A stretch of DNA of 64,000 nucleotides from Streptosporangium lutulentum (GTDB lineage Bacteria > Actinomycetota > Actinomycetes > Streptosporangiales > Streptosporangiaceae), in assembly GCF_030811455.1 (NCBI RefSeq), contig NZ_JAUSQU010000001.1, positions 7,688,001 through 7,752,000 of the forward strand. The letters run 5' to 3'. Made by a program: the position numbers and the translations under genes. Positions 8,317-17,359 of this stretch are shown here, in pieces; the first letter of the stretch is position 1, and each line of letters opens with the position of its first letter. Below the pieces are notes generated by a model. That model had not been told where the DNA came from. It was given only the letters and a program-made list of their open reading frames with translations, and did not search any database.

Positions 8317-9201
8317 ATGGAAGCGATCAGCGTTGAGGGCGTGGCCAAGAGCTACGGGGACGTGCGGGCCGTCGAGTCGTTGAGTTTGCGGGTGCCCGCC
8401 GGACAGGTCGTGGCGGTGCTCGGGTCGAACGGGGCCGGGAAGAGCACCACGGTCGGCATGATGCTCGGCCTCATCAAGCCCGACGCGGGGCGGGTCGAGG
8501 TGTTCGGGAAGACCCCGGCCGAGGCCGCCGCCGCCGGGTTCGTCGGCGCGATGCTCCAGAACGGCGAACTGGTCCCGAACCTGACCGTCCGGGAGGTCGT
8601 CGGGTTCGTGCGGAACCTGTACTCCGACCCGATGCCGCTGGACGAGGTGCTGAAGCTGGCCGGGCTGACCGACCTGGCCAAGCGGCGCACCGGGCGGCTG
8701 TCGGGCGGGCAGGCGCAGCGCGTGCGGTTCGCGATGGCGATCGCGGGCGCGCCGAGGGTGCTGGTGCTGGACGAGCCGACGGCCGCGCTGGACGTGGAGT
8801 CGCGGCGGGCGTTCTGGGCGGGGATGCGCGCCTACGCGGCGGGCGGGCGGACGATCCTGTTCGCCACCCACTACCTGGAGGAGGCCGACGAGAACGCCGA
8901 CCGGGTGGTCGTCGTCGCGCGTGGCCGGATCGTCGCCGACGGGACGCCCGCCGAGATCAAGCAGCGGGCCGGGGGCCGGGCGGTCCGGTTCACGCTGGGC
9001 GACCAGCCCGCCGCCGGGCTGGAACGGCTGCCGGAGGTGACCGCCGTGGAGGTCAACGGCGAGGTCGCCACGTTGCACACCGCCGACCCCGACACCGTGG
9101 TCGCCGCCCTCTACGGCACGGGCCTGACGGTCCGCGACCTGGAGATCACCACCCCCGCGCTCGAGGACGCCTTCCTCTCCCTGACCGCCGCGAACCTCTG
9201 A
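8317..9201 (+). CDS. ABC-2 transporter ATP-binding protein
   Basis: The 294-residue ATPase carries Walker A GSNGAGKST (about residues 36-44), signature LSGGQAQR, Walker B VLVLDEPTAALD and H-loop FATHYLEEAD. The C-terminal 80 residues are the accessory domain usual in drug or bacteriocin exporters of the CcmA/NatA type. It works with the permease that starts 11 bases after its stop. The first gene of a four-gene operon (ATPase, permease, histidine kinase, response regulator). GAGG lies at a suitable distance from ATG 8317. Confidence 0.9.
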   Translation: MEAISVEGVAKSYGDVRAVESLSLRVPAGQVVAVLGSNGAGKSTTVGMMLGLIKPDAGRVEVFGKTPAEAAAAGFVGAMLQNGELVPNLTVREVVGFVRNLYSDPMPLDEVLKLAGLTDLAKRRTGRLSGGQAQRVRFAMAIAGAPRVLVLDEPTAALDVESRRAFWAGMRAYAAGGRTILFATHYLEEADENADRVVVVARGRIVADGTPAEIKQRAGGRAVRFTLGDQPAAGLERLPEVTAVEVNGEVATLHTADPDTVVAALYGTGLTVRDLEITTPALEDAFLSLTAANL

Positions 9202-9212
9202 AAGGCCCCGTC

Positions 9213-9953
9213 ATGCTGAACTACCTCCGTCTCGAACTGCTCCAGGTGCTGCGCGACCGGCACTACCTGTTCTTCACGCTGGCCGTCCCGGTCGGCTTCT
9301 ACCTCCTGTGGTCGAACATCTTCACCGGTGACCGGCCCGACCCCATCACCGGGCTGGCGGCCCCGGTGGACATCATGGTCTCGATGGCCTCCTACGGCGC
9401 GCTCGGCGCGACGCTGATGACCACGGGCGTACGGCTGGCCGCCGAACGACGCAGCGGATGGCTGCGGCAGTTGCGGGTGACGCCGTTGAAGCCCGGCATG
9501 GTGATCGTGGTGAAGACCCTCGCCGCCATGTCGCTGGGGCTGCCCGCCGTGGTCCTGGTCGGGCTGGCGTCGGTGGTGACGCAGGGCGTGCGGCTGGACC
9601 CCGTGCAGTGGATCGTGATCACGGCGCTGCTGTGGGTGGGGACGCTGCCGTTCGCGGCGCTCGGCACGCTGATCGGGTCGTTGGTCGGGCCGGACGCCGC
9701 CCAGCCGATCACCATCGGGGCCTACTTCGCGCTGGCGATCGGCGGCGGGATGTGGATGCCGCTGTCGGTGCTGCCGCAGTTCATCCGGAACATCGCCGGG
9801 GGACTGCCCTCCACCCGGTTCGCCGAGCTGGGCCGGGCCGTGGCCGCCGGGCACGCGCCGTCGGTGACCGCCGGGCTCGTGCTGGCCGCCTGGACGCTGG
9901 GGCTGGGCGCGCTGGCGGTCGTCGCCTACCGGCGCGCTAGCATGACGGCCTGA
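9213..9953 (+). CDS. ABC-2 transporter permease
   Basis: A 246-residue protein with six predicted membrane helices, in the ABC-2 permease pattern. After helix 2 it has RLAAERRSGWLRQLRVTPL, the conserved cytoplasmic coupling segment, followed by GMVIVVKTLAAM. It partners the ATPase encoded just upstream. The stop codon overlaps the kinase start (TGATG at 9951-9955). The operon layout (transporter followed by a DesK-type kinase and LuxR-type regulator) is common in actinobacteria and usually responds to membrane stress or an antimicrobial. The substrate is not evident. Confidence 0.88.
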   Translation: MLNYLRLELLQVLRDRHYLFFTLAVPVGFYLLWSNIFTGDRPDPITGLAAPVDIMVSMASYGALGATLMTTGVRLAAERRSGWLRQLRVTPLKPGMVIVVKTLAAMSLGLPAVVLVGLASVVTQGVRLDPVQWIVITALLWVGTLPFAALGTLIGSLVGPDAAQPITIGAYFALAIGGGMWMPLSVLPQFIRNIAGGLPSTRFAELGRAVAAGHAPSVTAGLVLAAWTLGLGALAVVAYRRASMTA

Positions 9954-11074
9954 TGAACCGACTCTTCCGGGGCGACGTAGAAGGCCCCGAGCTGCTGCAA
10001 CGGGCCTTCTGGATGTCGTTCGGGCTGCTGTTCATGGCCCCGGTCGTGGTGGCGGTGGCCCACTACGAGGGAACCCGGCGCTGGCTGGGCGTCGCGGCCC
10101 TGGTGGTGTTCACGCTGATGTACTACGCGGCGACGTTCGTGCGGTGGAACTGGGAAGACCCGTTCACGGTGCGGTCGTTGGCGGTGCAGGGGGCGTTCGC
10201 GCTGCTGGCGGCGGGCCTGCCGCTGCTGTTCGGGCTCGACTGGCTGGGTCTGCCGATCTACCTGGCGTTCGTGCTGGCGATGTCGCTGCCGCTGCGGTGG
10301 ACCGTCTTCGGGGTGCTGGGGTCGGCGGCGGTGATCGCCGGGGACGGCGTGCTGCTCGGGGCTCCGGCCCCGATGATCGGCGGGTTCGCGCTGGTGTTGC
10401 TGGCGTTCGGGATGATGATGGTCGCGCTCCGGCACGCGCGGACGCTGGTGGCGCAGTTGCGCGAGGCGCGCGGCGAGGTCGCCCGGCTCGCCGCCGCCGA
10501 CGAGCGATTGCGCATCGCCCGCGACCTGCACGACCTGCTCGGCCACAGCCTGTCGCTGATCGTGCTGAAGAGCGAGCTGGCGCGGCGGCTGGCCGACCGT
10601 GACCCGGCCCGCGCCGTCACCGAGATCGGCGACATCGAGTCGGTGGCGCGGTCCTCGCTGGCGGACGTGCGCGAGGCGATCTCCGGCTACCGGCGGCGCG
10701 ACCTGGGCGAGGAGCTGGACGGCGCGCGGGCGGTCCTGGCGGCGGCCGGAGTCGACACGACGGTCCGGATGGCGGGCGTGCCCCTGCCGGAGGCGGCCGA
10801 CGGCGTGTTCGGCTGGGTGGTGCGAGAGTCGGTCACCAACGTCATCCGCCACGCCCGTGCCTCCCACTGCGTCGTCGAGGTGGGACGCGACGGCGACGAG
10901 GCGGTCCTGGAGGTTCGCGACAACGGCCGGATCAAGGGGAAACACGTTCCGGGCAACGGCCTGAACGGCCTGTCCGAGCGCGTCGCGGCCGAGGGCGGCA
11001 CGATGGAGTCCGGTCCGCTGCCGGGCGGCGGCTTCCGGGTCGTGGTCCGCGTTCCCGTAGGGTCTGCCTCATGA
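9953..11074 (+). CDS. DesK/NarL-type sensor histidine kinase
   Basis: A 373-residue kinase. The N-terminal 150 residues form about five or six membrane helices with little extracellular sequence, so it probably senses the membrane. After a short coiled linker comes the HisKA_3 box RIARDLHDLLGHSLS with His in DLHD, then a GHKL ATPase with N box ESVTNVIRHA, a G1-like motif RDNGR and G2 GNGLNGLSERV. It phosphorylates the response regulator whose ATG overlaps its stop (ATGA at 11071). The G1 box is DNGR rather than the more usual DDGxG. Confidence 0.9.
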   Translation: MNRLFRGDVEGPELLQRAFWMSFGLLFMAPVVVAVAHYEGTRRWLGVAALVVFTLMYYAATFVRWNWEDPFTVRSLAVQGAFALLAAGLPLLFGLDWLGLPIYLAFVLAMSLPLRWTVFGVLGSAAVIAGDGVLLGAPAPMIGGFALVLLAFGMMMVALRHARTLVAQLREARGEVARLAAADERLRIARDLHDLLGHSLSLIVLKSELARRLADRDPARAVTEIGDIESVARSSLADVREAISGYRRRDLGEELDGARAVLAAAGVDTTVRMAGVPLPEAADGVFGWVVRESVTNVIRHARASHCVVEVGRDGDEAVLEVRDNGRIKGKHVPGNGLNGLSERVAAEGGTMESGPLPGGGFRVVVRVPVGSAS

Positions 11075-11676
11075 TCAGGGTCATGCTGGCGGAAGACCAG
11101 AACATGGTGCGGGGCGCGCTGGCGGCATTGCTCGGGCTGGAGGAGGACCTGGAGGTCGTCGCGGAGGCGGCGAGCGGCGACGAGGCGGTCCTCGTCGCCG
11201 AACGGGTACGGCCCGACGTGGCGTTGCTGGACATCGAGATGCCCGGCAAGGACGGGCTGACCGCCGCCGCCGAGATCCGGGCGGCGGTGCCCGGGTGCCG
11301 GGTGATGATCCTGACGACGTTCGGGCGACCGGGCTACCTGCGGCGGGCCATGGAGGCGGGCGCGTCGGCGTTCCTGATCAAGGACGGACCGGCGCAGGAA
11401 CTGGCGGCGGCGATCCGGCGGGTCGTGGCCGGGGAGCGCGTCATCGACCCGGTGCTGGCGGCAACCGCGTTGAGCGCCGGACCCAACCCGCTGTCGCCGC
11501 GCGAACGGGACGTGCTGGCGGCCGGAGCGGACGGGTTCACGATCGCCGACATCGCGGCCCGGCTCCACCTGTCGGAGGGGACCGTCCGTAATTACCTGTC
11601 GTCGGCGATCCAGAAGGTCGGCGTACGCAACCGCATCGAGGCCGCCAAGACGGCCGAGCGGAACGGATGGTTGTAG
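11071..11676 (+). CDS. NarL/LuxR-type response regulator
   Basis: A 201-residue protein: receiver domain (residues 1-118) with acidic pocket ED at 8-9, phospho-acceptor Asp in LLDIEMPGKDG, switch Thr in ILTTF and Lys in LIKDG; then a LuxR-type helix-turn-helix (about 137-195, NPLSPRERDVLAAGADGFT...LSEGTVRNYLSSAIQK). Paired with the kinase it overlaps. Likely target: its own operon, perhaps through the TGAC-N4-GTCA dyad at 8245. The family resembles Bacillus DesR. Confidence 0.92.
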   Translation: MIRVMLAEDQNMVRGALAALLGLEEDLEVVAEAASGDEAVLVAERVRPDVALLDIEMPGKDGLTAAAEIRAAVPGCRVMILTTFGRPGYLRRAMEAGASAFLIKDGPAQELAAAIRRVVAGERVIDPVLAATALSAGPNPLSPRERDVLAAGADGFTIADIAARLHLSEGTVRNYLSSAIQKVGVRNRIEAAKTAERNGWL

Positions 11677-11711
11677 ACGCCGCACGGCATCGGGCGATGC
11701 GACGTTCTCGG

Positions 11712-11763
11712 ACGGTTGCCGCATGACCGCGTCGCGGCGCATCGAGTCATCGGCCCACCCGCC
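11712..11763 (-). pseudogene. HepT (DUF86) internal fragment
   Basis: The minus strand reads GWADDSMRRDAVMRQ, matching AWADDSMRRDAVIWQ in the HepT protein at 22212-22646; the DNA is nearly identical over about 40 bases. Nothing before or after matches. It is the second HepT relic in the window. The surrounding gap (11677-11975) holds no other feature I can support. Confidence 0.6.
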
Positions 11764-11975
11764 CGCTATGCGTAGCCCGCGGTGCTTTGAGCGGCCCGTC
11801 GGCTCCCGCACGGCTCCCGGGTACTGGCCGGCGCGTGACCAAGGTCCACTTCCGCCCGTCCATCCCGTTCGCCGTCGACAGGCGTTGTACCGGCGAGCCT
11901 GTGAACAGATCCTCGGGTCGAAGGCGGTGACGCCGCCGTCGCTCGGGAGAGACTTGCTCCTCGCCCTCCAGGTCA

Positions 11976-12494
11976 TCAAGCGGTGTGCACCCAGGTAAGA
12001 AGCTCGTAGGTACGGCCCTTGTCTGTCACCTGTTCAGGTGCTTCGTCCGTGAGCCGGAACCCGGCGCCGCGGACGACGGCGATACTGGCGTGGTTATCAG
12101 GCTCGATCTGCGCGAACACGTTCGGCATGGCCAGAGATCGATGGGCGTGGTCGGTTATCAGCCGGACCGCACGGCTCACCAGGCCTTGCCCCCGGTAGGT
12201 GGCTCCCAGACCGTAGCCGATACTGCCGGTCTTCAGGTTCAGCAGGACCTCGCCCCGCGGGTGTCGTCCATCGACGGTGATGGCCAAGTGAAGGCGCCGG
12301 CCACTGGCCTGAGCGCTCTGAATCATCTGCAGGTACTCACGTGCGGCGGCCATGTCGAAGGGAGAGGGGAGCGGCGTGCGGTGGCCGATGTCGGGGGTGT
12401 CGAAGAGTTCTACCATCACGGGCGTGTCATGCTCGGTCCAGTGCCGCAGCACGATGCCGTACCCGGTCAACGATGTGACGTCGGACGTGCTCAT
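11976..12494 (-). CDS. GNAT family N-acetyltransferase (RimJ/RimL-like)
   Basis: A 172-residue acetyltransferase. It starts with a strand-loop typical of the RimJ/RimL subgroup (GIVLRHWTEHD), has the acetyl-CoA loop ATYRGQGLVSRAVRLITDHA (the R/Q-x-x-G-x-G/A pattern, here RGQGLV), and ends with the N-x-A-S-x-x-V-x-x-x-A/G-F motif (DNHASIAVVRGAGF). Such enzymes acetylate protein N-termini or small amines; the substrate is unknown. It is a single-gene unit, separated by 255 bases from the divergent VOC gene. That spacer shows no clear feature except an AT-rich patch near 12710. Confidence 0.85.
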   Translation of the reverse strand: MSTSDVTSLTGYGIVLRHWTEHDTPVMVELFDTPDIGHRTPLPSPFDMAAAREYLQMIQSAQASGRRLHLAITVDGRHPRGEVLLNLKTGSIGYGLGATYRGQGLVSRAVRLITDHAHRSLAMPNVFAQIEPDNHASIAVVRGAGFRLTDEAPEQVTDKGRTYELLTWVHTA

Positions 12495-12748
12495 GAATGC
12501 CTCCAGCGGCCAGAAGAGCGTGAACAGAAACCGCAGCGGATCGTACAGCGGAGCAGCACCAGCTCAATGCGGTATCGGCGGGCGATGCTGCTGGTTTCGG
12601 CCGGCTGCGCAGCGATGTTGTCCGGGCTGCGGTCGAGAGTTGCCGGGGAGGCTGCGGGGCTGCACCCCAGTCGATGATTTAGGACGGAAAGTGGCCCATT
12701 GCGCATCTATTTTTCTTGCTGACAAGCAGTGCCAGCGAAAGGACAGCG

Positions 12749-13282
12749 ATGCCCGAGCAGACCAACGCCGCGCCCGAGGGCTACACCACCGTAGCGCCCT
12801 GGGTCGTCACCGACGACACGGGAGCCTTCCTCGACTTCGTCACTCAGGCGTTTCGCGGCGAAGAACGCGGGCGGGTGTCCACCGAGGACGGCTTGATCGG
12901 TCATGGTGAGATCCGGATCGGCGACACGGTCGTGTTGGCCTTCGACCGACACGCGGACTGGCCTCACATTCCGAGCCTGCTGCGCGTGTTCATCGCCGAC
13001 GCGGATCAGGCGTTCTCACGAGCCGTCGCGGCCGGCGGCCATGTCGTCACCCCTCTGGCGAACGACGCCTTCGGACAGCGCGGGGGGCGCGTCAAGGACC
13101 CCTTCGGCAACATCTGGTGGGTGGTCAGCAGCGTTGAAGACGTCTCCGAGGACGAGATGTGGAGGCGACTGCAGGACCCCGTATACGCCGAGGTCATGCG
13201 TACGGCTCAAGAGACACTCGACGCCGAACTCAGCGGCCGACGCGTGGGACTCAGCAGCGCACCCGTCAAGACGACCAGCTGA
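12749..13282 (+). CDS. VOC superfamily (PhnB/glyoxalase-like) protein
   Basis: A 177-residue protein starting at ATG 12749, eight bases after AAAGGA. It begins TTVAPWVVTDDTGAFLDFVTQAF, has GHGEIRIGDTVVLAFD in the middle and ends the fold with GGRVKDPFGNIWWV, all typical of PhnB-like VOC proteins. A helical extension of about 45 residues follows. VOC proteins are metal-dependent lyases, dioxygenases or drug-binding proteins; nothing here defines which. The gap to the AraC gene (13283-13604) holds no supported feature. Confidence 0.8.
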   Translation: MPEQTNAAPEGYTTVAPWVVTDDTGAFLDFVTQAFRGEERGRVSTEDGLIGHGEIRIGDTVVLAFDRHADWPHIPSLLRVFIADADQAFSRAVAAGGHVVTPLANDAFGQRGGRVKDPFGNIWWVVSSVEDVSEDEMWRRLQDPVYAEVMRTAQETLDAELSGRRVGLSSAPVKTTS

Positions 13283-13604
13283 CCGATGCTGACCGGAAGG
13301 CCCTGGTGAAGGGTCGCCCGATCCGAGCCCCGCCGAGAGCCTCCGCTCTCCCAAGCGGGCTCACACTCCTCCATCCGGTGATCGTTTCCGGTCACCGGCG
13401 GCGGACGGGCCGCCTCAACCGAAACCGGCAGGGCGAAGCGATCTCGTACCTTAAGAGACTCACGATGCGGGAAGGCGGCACGGTCGAGAGCGATCCGCCG
13501 GTCAATCGCCTCATGGCCCAAGCCGTACCCGTCGCTTTTGAGATCTCGGCACGGGACAATCAGCCAGAGAATCGACCGATAAACCGCAACGGAGGGCGAT
13601 GAGG

Positions 13605-14573
13605 ATGGGCATTCTGATCCGCACTCGTGACGTGCCCGCCGCGCGCCGATATGACGAATGGCGAAGCATCGTCTGTGACACGCTCGGTCCTCTCGATTTC
13701 CGGATCGAGGGAGACGCACCGTTACGGGGTGAGATCAGCGCGGGGCAACTCGGCTCGGTGGGTGTCGGCAGGGTGCAGACCTCCACGCCGCACAGCGTCC
13801 ACCGGACACCCGGTCTGATCCGCCGCGACAACCCCGACCTCTATCGGGTGGTGCTGGCGATCTCGGGACGTCCCGCCCTGATGCAAGACGGCAGGTCCAC
13901 GCAGCTCAAACGCGGAGAGTTCGCAATCTACGACTTCGGCCGGCCGTACGAGCTGGCCTACGACTCGGCGGTGCATCTGGCGATTTTCGGCTTTCCCCGT
14001 GCGATGCTGGCCCTGCCCTTCGATTCCGTCGCGAAGCTCACCGCGGTCCCGATCACACCGGATGGCGGGACCGGCGCCCTCGCGGCCCCCCTGCTTCGCA
14101 GGGTGGCCCTGGATCTCGAGACCTACCGGCCCGCGAACGCGGCCCGGCTGTCCACGGTGGTGATGGACCTGGTCACCATGGCCATCGCCGAGCGCGTCGA
14201 GCAGACCGAGACGCTCTCGGAGGAGTCACGGTCACGAACGCTGCTGCTGCGCATCCACACCTTCATCGAGCAGCATCTGGGCGAACCCGATCTGGCCCCC
14301 GGCACCGTCGCGGCCGCGCACCATGTCTCCCTGCGTTACCTGCACCGGCTGTTCGAGACACAGGACACCACGGTGGCCGCGTGGATCCGGCACCGACGCC
14401 TCGAACGCTGCCGCAAAGACCTGGCCGACCCCGCCTTCCACAACGTACCCGTCGGGGTCATCGCGTCCAGGTACGCCCTTCCGGACTCGGCTCACTTCAG
14501 CCGGTTGTTCCGGCGCACGTACGGATTGCCTCCCGCCGAATACCGCCGCACCTGCCTCATGCCACCGGGCTGA
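13605..14573 (+). CDS. AraC family regulator with AraC-binding-like N-domain
   Basis: About 322 residues. The N-terminal half matches the AraC-binding-like ligand/dimer domain (start ARRYDEWRSIVCDTLGPLDF, then YRVVLAISGRPALMQDGR and EFAIYDFGRPYELAY). The C-terminal 100 residues hold two helix-turn-helix units (TVAAAHHVSLRYLHRLF and VGVIASRYALPDSAHFSRLFRRTYGLPPAEYR). ATG 13605 is preferred to ATG 13599 because GGAGGG at 13591 lies 8 rather than 2 bases away. It probably controls the VOC and hydrolase genes that follow on the same strand. Confidence 0.88.
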   Translation: MGILIRTRDVPAARRYDEWRSIVCDTLGPLDFRIEGDAPLRGEISAGQLGSVGVGRVQTSTPHSVHRTPGLIRRDNPDLYRVVLAISGRPALMQDGRSTQLKRGEFAIYDFGRPYELAYDSAVHLAIFGFPRAMLALPFDSVAKLTAVPITPDGGTGALAAPLLRRVALDLETYRPANAARLSTVVMDLVTMAIAERVEQTETLSEESRSRTLLLRIHTFIEQHLGEPDLAPGTVAAAHHVSLRYLHRLFETQDTTVAAWIRHRRLERCRKDLADPAFHNVPVGVIASRYALPDSAHFSRLFRRTYGLPPAEYRRTCLMPPG

Positions 14574-14693
14574 AGGCCTGGCACGGAAAGTCAATCGGCC
14601 GGCACCGAGAGCCAAGCCCCGGCGGGCCTGGATCCGCAGAATAAAGGTGTTCGCACCAACCGGCGCGAACAACCGTCAGAAAAGGATCCAGCG

Positions 14694-15086
14694 ATGTCCA
14701 ACGTACTGTTTGTCAATCTTCCGGTCAGGGACCTGGACAAGTCGAAGACGTTCTTCACCGATCTCGGCTTCACCTTCTTCGGCATGGCCGACGACATGGC
14801 GTCCGTGGTGATCAGTGAGCACGCGCAGGTCATGCTGCTGACCGAGCCGACGTTCGCCACGTATGCGGGCACGGAGGTCGCCGACGCCACCAAGAGCACC
14901 CAGGTGATCCTGGTCGTGGGCGTCGAGAACCCCGCTCAGGTCGACGAGTTGTTCGACAAGGCCATCGCGGCGGGTGGCGCGGCCGTCGGCGATCTGAGGA
15001 ACGACGGCTTCCGGTACCAGCGCGGTTTCACCGACCTCGACGGCCACCACTGGGAGGCCCTGTGCCTGGTGGCACAGGCAGGCTGA
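14694..15086 (+). CDS. VOC family (glyoxalase/bleomycin-resistance-like) protein
   Basis: A 130-residue single-domain VOC protein: VLFVNLPVRDLDKSKTFFTDLGF at the start, MLLTEPTF in the middle and FTDLDGHHWE at the end, with a plausible metal-binding Glu in the last motif. It is close to the extradiol-dioxygenase-like VOC proteins common in actinobacteria. AAAGGA lies 8 bases before ATG 14694. The next gene starts 5 bases after its stop, so the two are probably co-transcribed under the AraC regulator upstream. Confidence 0.85.
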   Translation: MSNVLFVNLPVRDLDKSKTFFTDLGFTFFGMADDMASVVISEHAQVMLLTEPTFATYAGTEVADATKSTQVILVVGVENPAQVDELFDKAIAAGGAAVGDLRNDGFRYQRGFTDLDGHHWEALCLVAQAG

Positions 15087-15090
15087 AGGC

Positions 15091-15906
15091 ATGCGCGCCA
15101 TGAACAAGATGATGACCGGAAGGGTGACCTCGGCCGACGGGACCTCCATCGCGTACGACCGATCCGGCGTCGGGCCGGCGGTCGTCCTGGTGCACGGCGC
15201 GTTCACCGACAAGACCCACCCCACGCTGTACGGCGTGGCGGCCGCCCTGGCTCCGTGGTTCACGGTTTTCAACTACGACCGTCGTGGCCGCGGCGAAAGC
15301 GGCGACACCCAGCCGTACGCCGTTGAGCGTGAGATCGAGGACCTGTCCGCCCTCATCAAGGCGGCGGGCGGGTGGGCCATGGTTTTCGGTGGGTCCTCCG
15401 GCGCCGCCCTGGCGCTGGAGGCCGCGGCCCGGAACCCGGCCATCTCGAAACTCGCCGTGTGGGAGCCTCCGTACCACGTCGACGACAGCGCACCCAGTCT
15501 GTCGTACGACTTCGCATCGCGACTGGAAATCCTGGTCGAACAGGGCCGGCGCGCGGAGGCGGCCGAGCTGTTCATGGTCGAGGCCGCCGAGGTCCCCGTC
15601 GAGACGGTGGCCGCGATGCGCGCCCACTCCTCCTGGTCAGGAGTGGAAGCGATCGCTCACACCCTGGCCTACGAGGCCGCTCTCATGGGGCCGGGCAACG
15701 CCCTGCCCACCGACCTTCTCACCTCGATCACGCAGCCCACGCTCGTGCTGATCGGCGAGAACAGCCCCGCGTGGATGACCAACGCGGGGAAGGCGGTCGC
15801 CGCGACCGTACCCCGAGCGGTGCACAGAATCCTGGAGGACCAGACGCATAACGTGGCCCCTCAGTCCCTCGCCCCGGAACTGCTGGAATTCTTCATCGCC
15901 ATCTGA
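15091..15906 (+). CDS. Alpha/beta hydrolase
   Basis: A 271-residue alpha/beta hydrolase: oxyanion motif VHGAF, the DRRGRGESG turn, nucleophile elbow GGSSGAA (Ser in GxSxG), a late acid region PTLVLIGENSPAW and catalytic His in EDQTHNVAP. A second ATG lies 12 bases in (15103). It follows the VOC gene by 5 bases, suggesting an operon that processes a small xenobiotic or ester. Substrate unknown. Confidence 0.85.
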   Translation: MRAMNKMMTGRVTSADGTSIAYDRSGVGPAVVLVHGAFTDKTHPTLYGVAAALAPWFTVFNYDRRGRGESGDTQPYAVEREIEDLSALIKAAGGWAMVFGGSSGAALALEAAARNPAISKLAVWEPPYHVDDSAPSLSYDFASRLEILVEQGRRAEAAELFMVEAAEVPVETVAAMRAHSSWSGVEAIAHTLAYEAALMGPGNALPTDLLTSITQPTLVLIGENSPAWMTNAGKAVAATVPRAVHRILEDQTHNVAPQSLAPELLEFFIAI

Positions 15907-15975
15907 GTCAGCCCTGGATGCGGTCCCGAATCTCAGGGCATGCCTCGAAAAGCCATGACGTGAAGTCCACCCGTC

Positions 15976-16187
15976 CCCATCGAGCACCTCTCACGTCTGG
16001 TCGGCCACGCCGACACCGTGGTCTCCGTTGGTACCCGTCGAACGTCGCCGTGCTGCGGCGTAGCACCTGGCCGCCCAGTCGGGGGCGAGCCCGGCCGACT
16101 CCACCGAACTCGGAGGACATCGAAGTCCAGCAATCCCGGCGCGGTTCACATCTACAGTGAGGTCTCGTCGGAGGAGACGAGCAGGGC
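15976..16187 (+). pseudogene. Mosaic of tyrosine recombinase (integrase) fragments
   Basis: Three integrase pieces in different frames lie end to end: 15976-16020 reads PIEHLSRLVGHADTVV (the box III helix before the catalytic Tyr in Xer-like phage integrases); 16051-16095 is a worn copy of the LRHT/QSGASL box; 16147-16185 reads HIYSEVSSEETSR, the active-site Tyr tail. None is joined in frame. The rest of 15907-16222 shows nothing else. This is a recombination scar of at least two integrated elements. Confidence 0.6.
16051..16091 (+). repeat. 41-bp integrase-box direct repeat, copy 1
   Basis: TGCTGCGGCGTAGCACCTGG and the following bases match 19391-19431 with three differences. A looser third copy, sharing CAGTCGGGGGCGAGCC, lies in the integrase pseudogene at 17050-17096. 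Confidence 0.7.
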
Positions 16188-16222
16188 GTCTGACCTGTGC
16201 CGGCCACCGACTCGGCACACGG

Positions 16223-16750
16223 TCAGGAGCTGATTCCGTCTTCTTCGTCTTCCTCTTCCTGTTCCTCTTCCGGCCTGAACGGTTCCAGCGGACGGACACC
16301 GAGCACCCATCCGGCTGCGACACGCGGAAGACACGCCTGCACTCCGTTGAGCTCCTCCCGGCCGATCGACCAATCCATGGCCGGCGATTCCTCGCCAAAA
16401 ATGACTGCTTCCATGAAGTCGTTCCAGCGCCCGTACGAGCTGAGCAGGACGACCTCGTCCGGCACGTCCAGGTCGAGCACCACATAGCGGGCGTACTCCT
16501 CCGGGGTCTGCGGGCAGAGGAGCGCTTTCGCCGCCAGCGCCACACGGTTGTCGCGGGTGTCCGGCCCGGCCCACGCCCACACCGGTGGCCGGCCTCCACT
16601 GACGAGGCCGCGCCGTGCCATCTCCGCCACCATCTCCTGGTAGCAGGCCCGATAGTTTCGGACCATGATCTGGTCCCAGTCCCCGAACAGCTCGCCGGCA
16701 TCCTCCAGCGACTCGAGAACCGCTCGATGCTGCACCGTCCACAAACGCAT
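16223..16750 (-). CDS. DUF3841 family protein
   Basis: A 175-residue protein that starts MRLWTVQ and carries the WAW...P and VVLDLDVPDEVVLLSSYGRWN segments of the DUF3841 family, whose function is not known. The C-terminus is strongly acidic (EEEQEEEDEEDGISS). No ribosome site is visible before ATG 16750, so a leaderless start is possible. It sits between integrase fragments, which suggests it arrived as cargo of a mobile element. Confidence 0.7.
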   Translation of the reverse strand: MRLWTVQHRAVLESLEDAGELFGDWDQIMVRNYRACYQEMVAEMARRGLVSGGRPPVWAWAGPDTRDNRVALAAKALLCPQTPEEYARYVVLDLDVPDEVVLLSSYGRWNDFMEAVIFGEESPAMDWSIGREELNGVQACLPRVAAGWVLGVRPLEPFRPEEEQEEEDEEDGISS

Positions 16751-16833
16751 CGGGCGATTGTGCCAGCGCCGGGACAGAACAATCTACGCAATTGTCCGGG
16801 AGCGGCGGCAATGGTCCGGTCGGGGAGAGATAC

Positions 16834-17295
16834 CGCTCGGTCCGCCCACGTCCCAGGCTGGTCGGCATTCCTTCGGCAATCGTCCCGGCGTTCTCCGATC
16901 ACCTGGCGGAGTTCGTCAGCGATGATCCGGATGCCTTCGTGTTCCTCGGCAAACGCGGGGGGTTCCTATGGGGCGACAACTTCCGGTGTGAGGCCAGGTA
17001 GACGGGCGCACTCAAGGAGATGAGCGTCAAGGGCCTGCACTTCCATGACCTGCGGCACACCGGCAACACGCCGACCGCGCAGTCGGGGGCGAGCCTGGCC
17101 GATCTCAAGGCTCGGAGGGGACACGACAGTGACCGAGCCGCGCTGACCTACCAGCACGCCACGCGGGACGCAGATCAGAAGATCGCCGACGCGCTATCAC
17201 GCTCCACCTTCTGCATCATTCCAGCGCGTGCAGGGCACAACTCTTCGCCTGCCTTTGGCACGTCGTCACCCCTTGCCGAATGCCTGCCGAGGTAA
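16834..17295 (+). pseudogene. Tyrosine recombinase C-terminal half with in-frame stop
   Basis: The frame reads RLVGIPSAIVPAFSDHL, FVFLGKRGGFLWGDNFR, a TAG at 16999, and then in the same frame GLHFHDLRHTGNT, LKARRGHDS and ALTYQHAT. These are the box B region, the HxLRH box, the GH box and the active-site Tyr of actinomycete phage/AICE integrases. The N-terminal DNA-binding half is missing and one stop interrupts the rest, so it is dead. The 3' end runs on to a stop at 17293 with unrelated sequence. Confidence 0.8.
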
Positions 17296-17359
17296 AGCTC
17301 GGACTCTCGGCCGGCAAGTGGACTTGTCCACCGAATCGGGCGATCCGCTGCGGGAGGGG

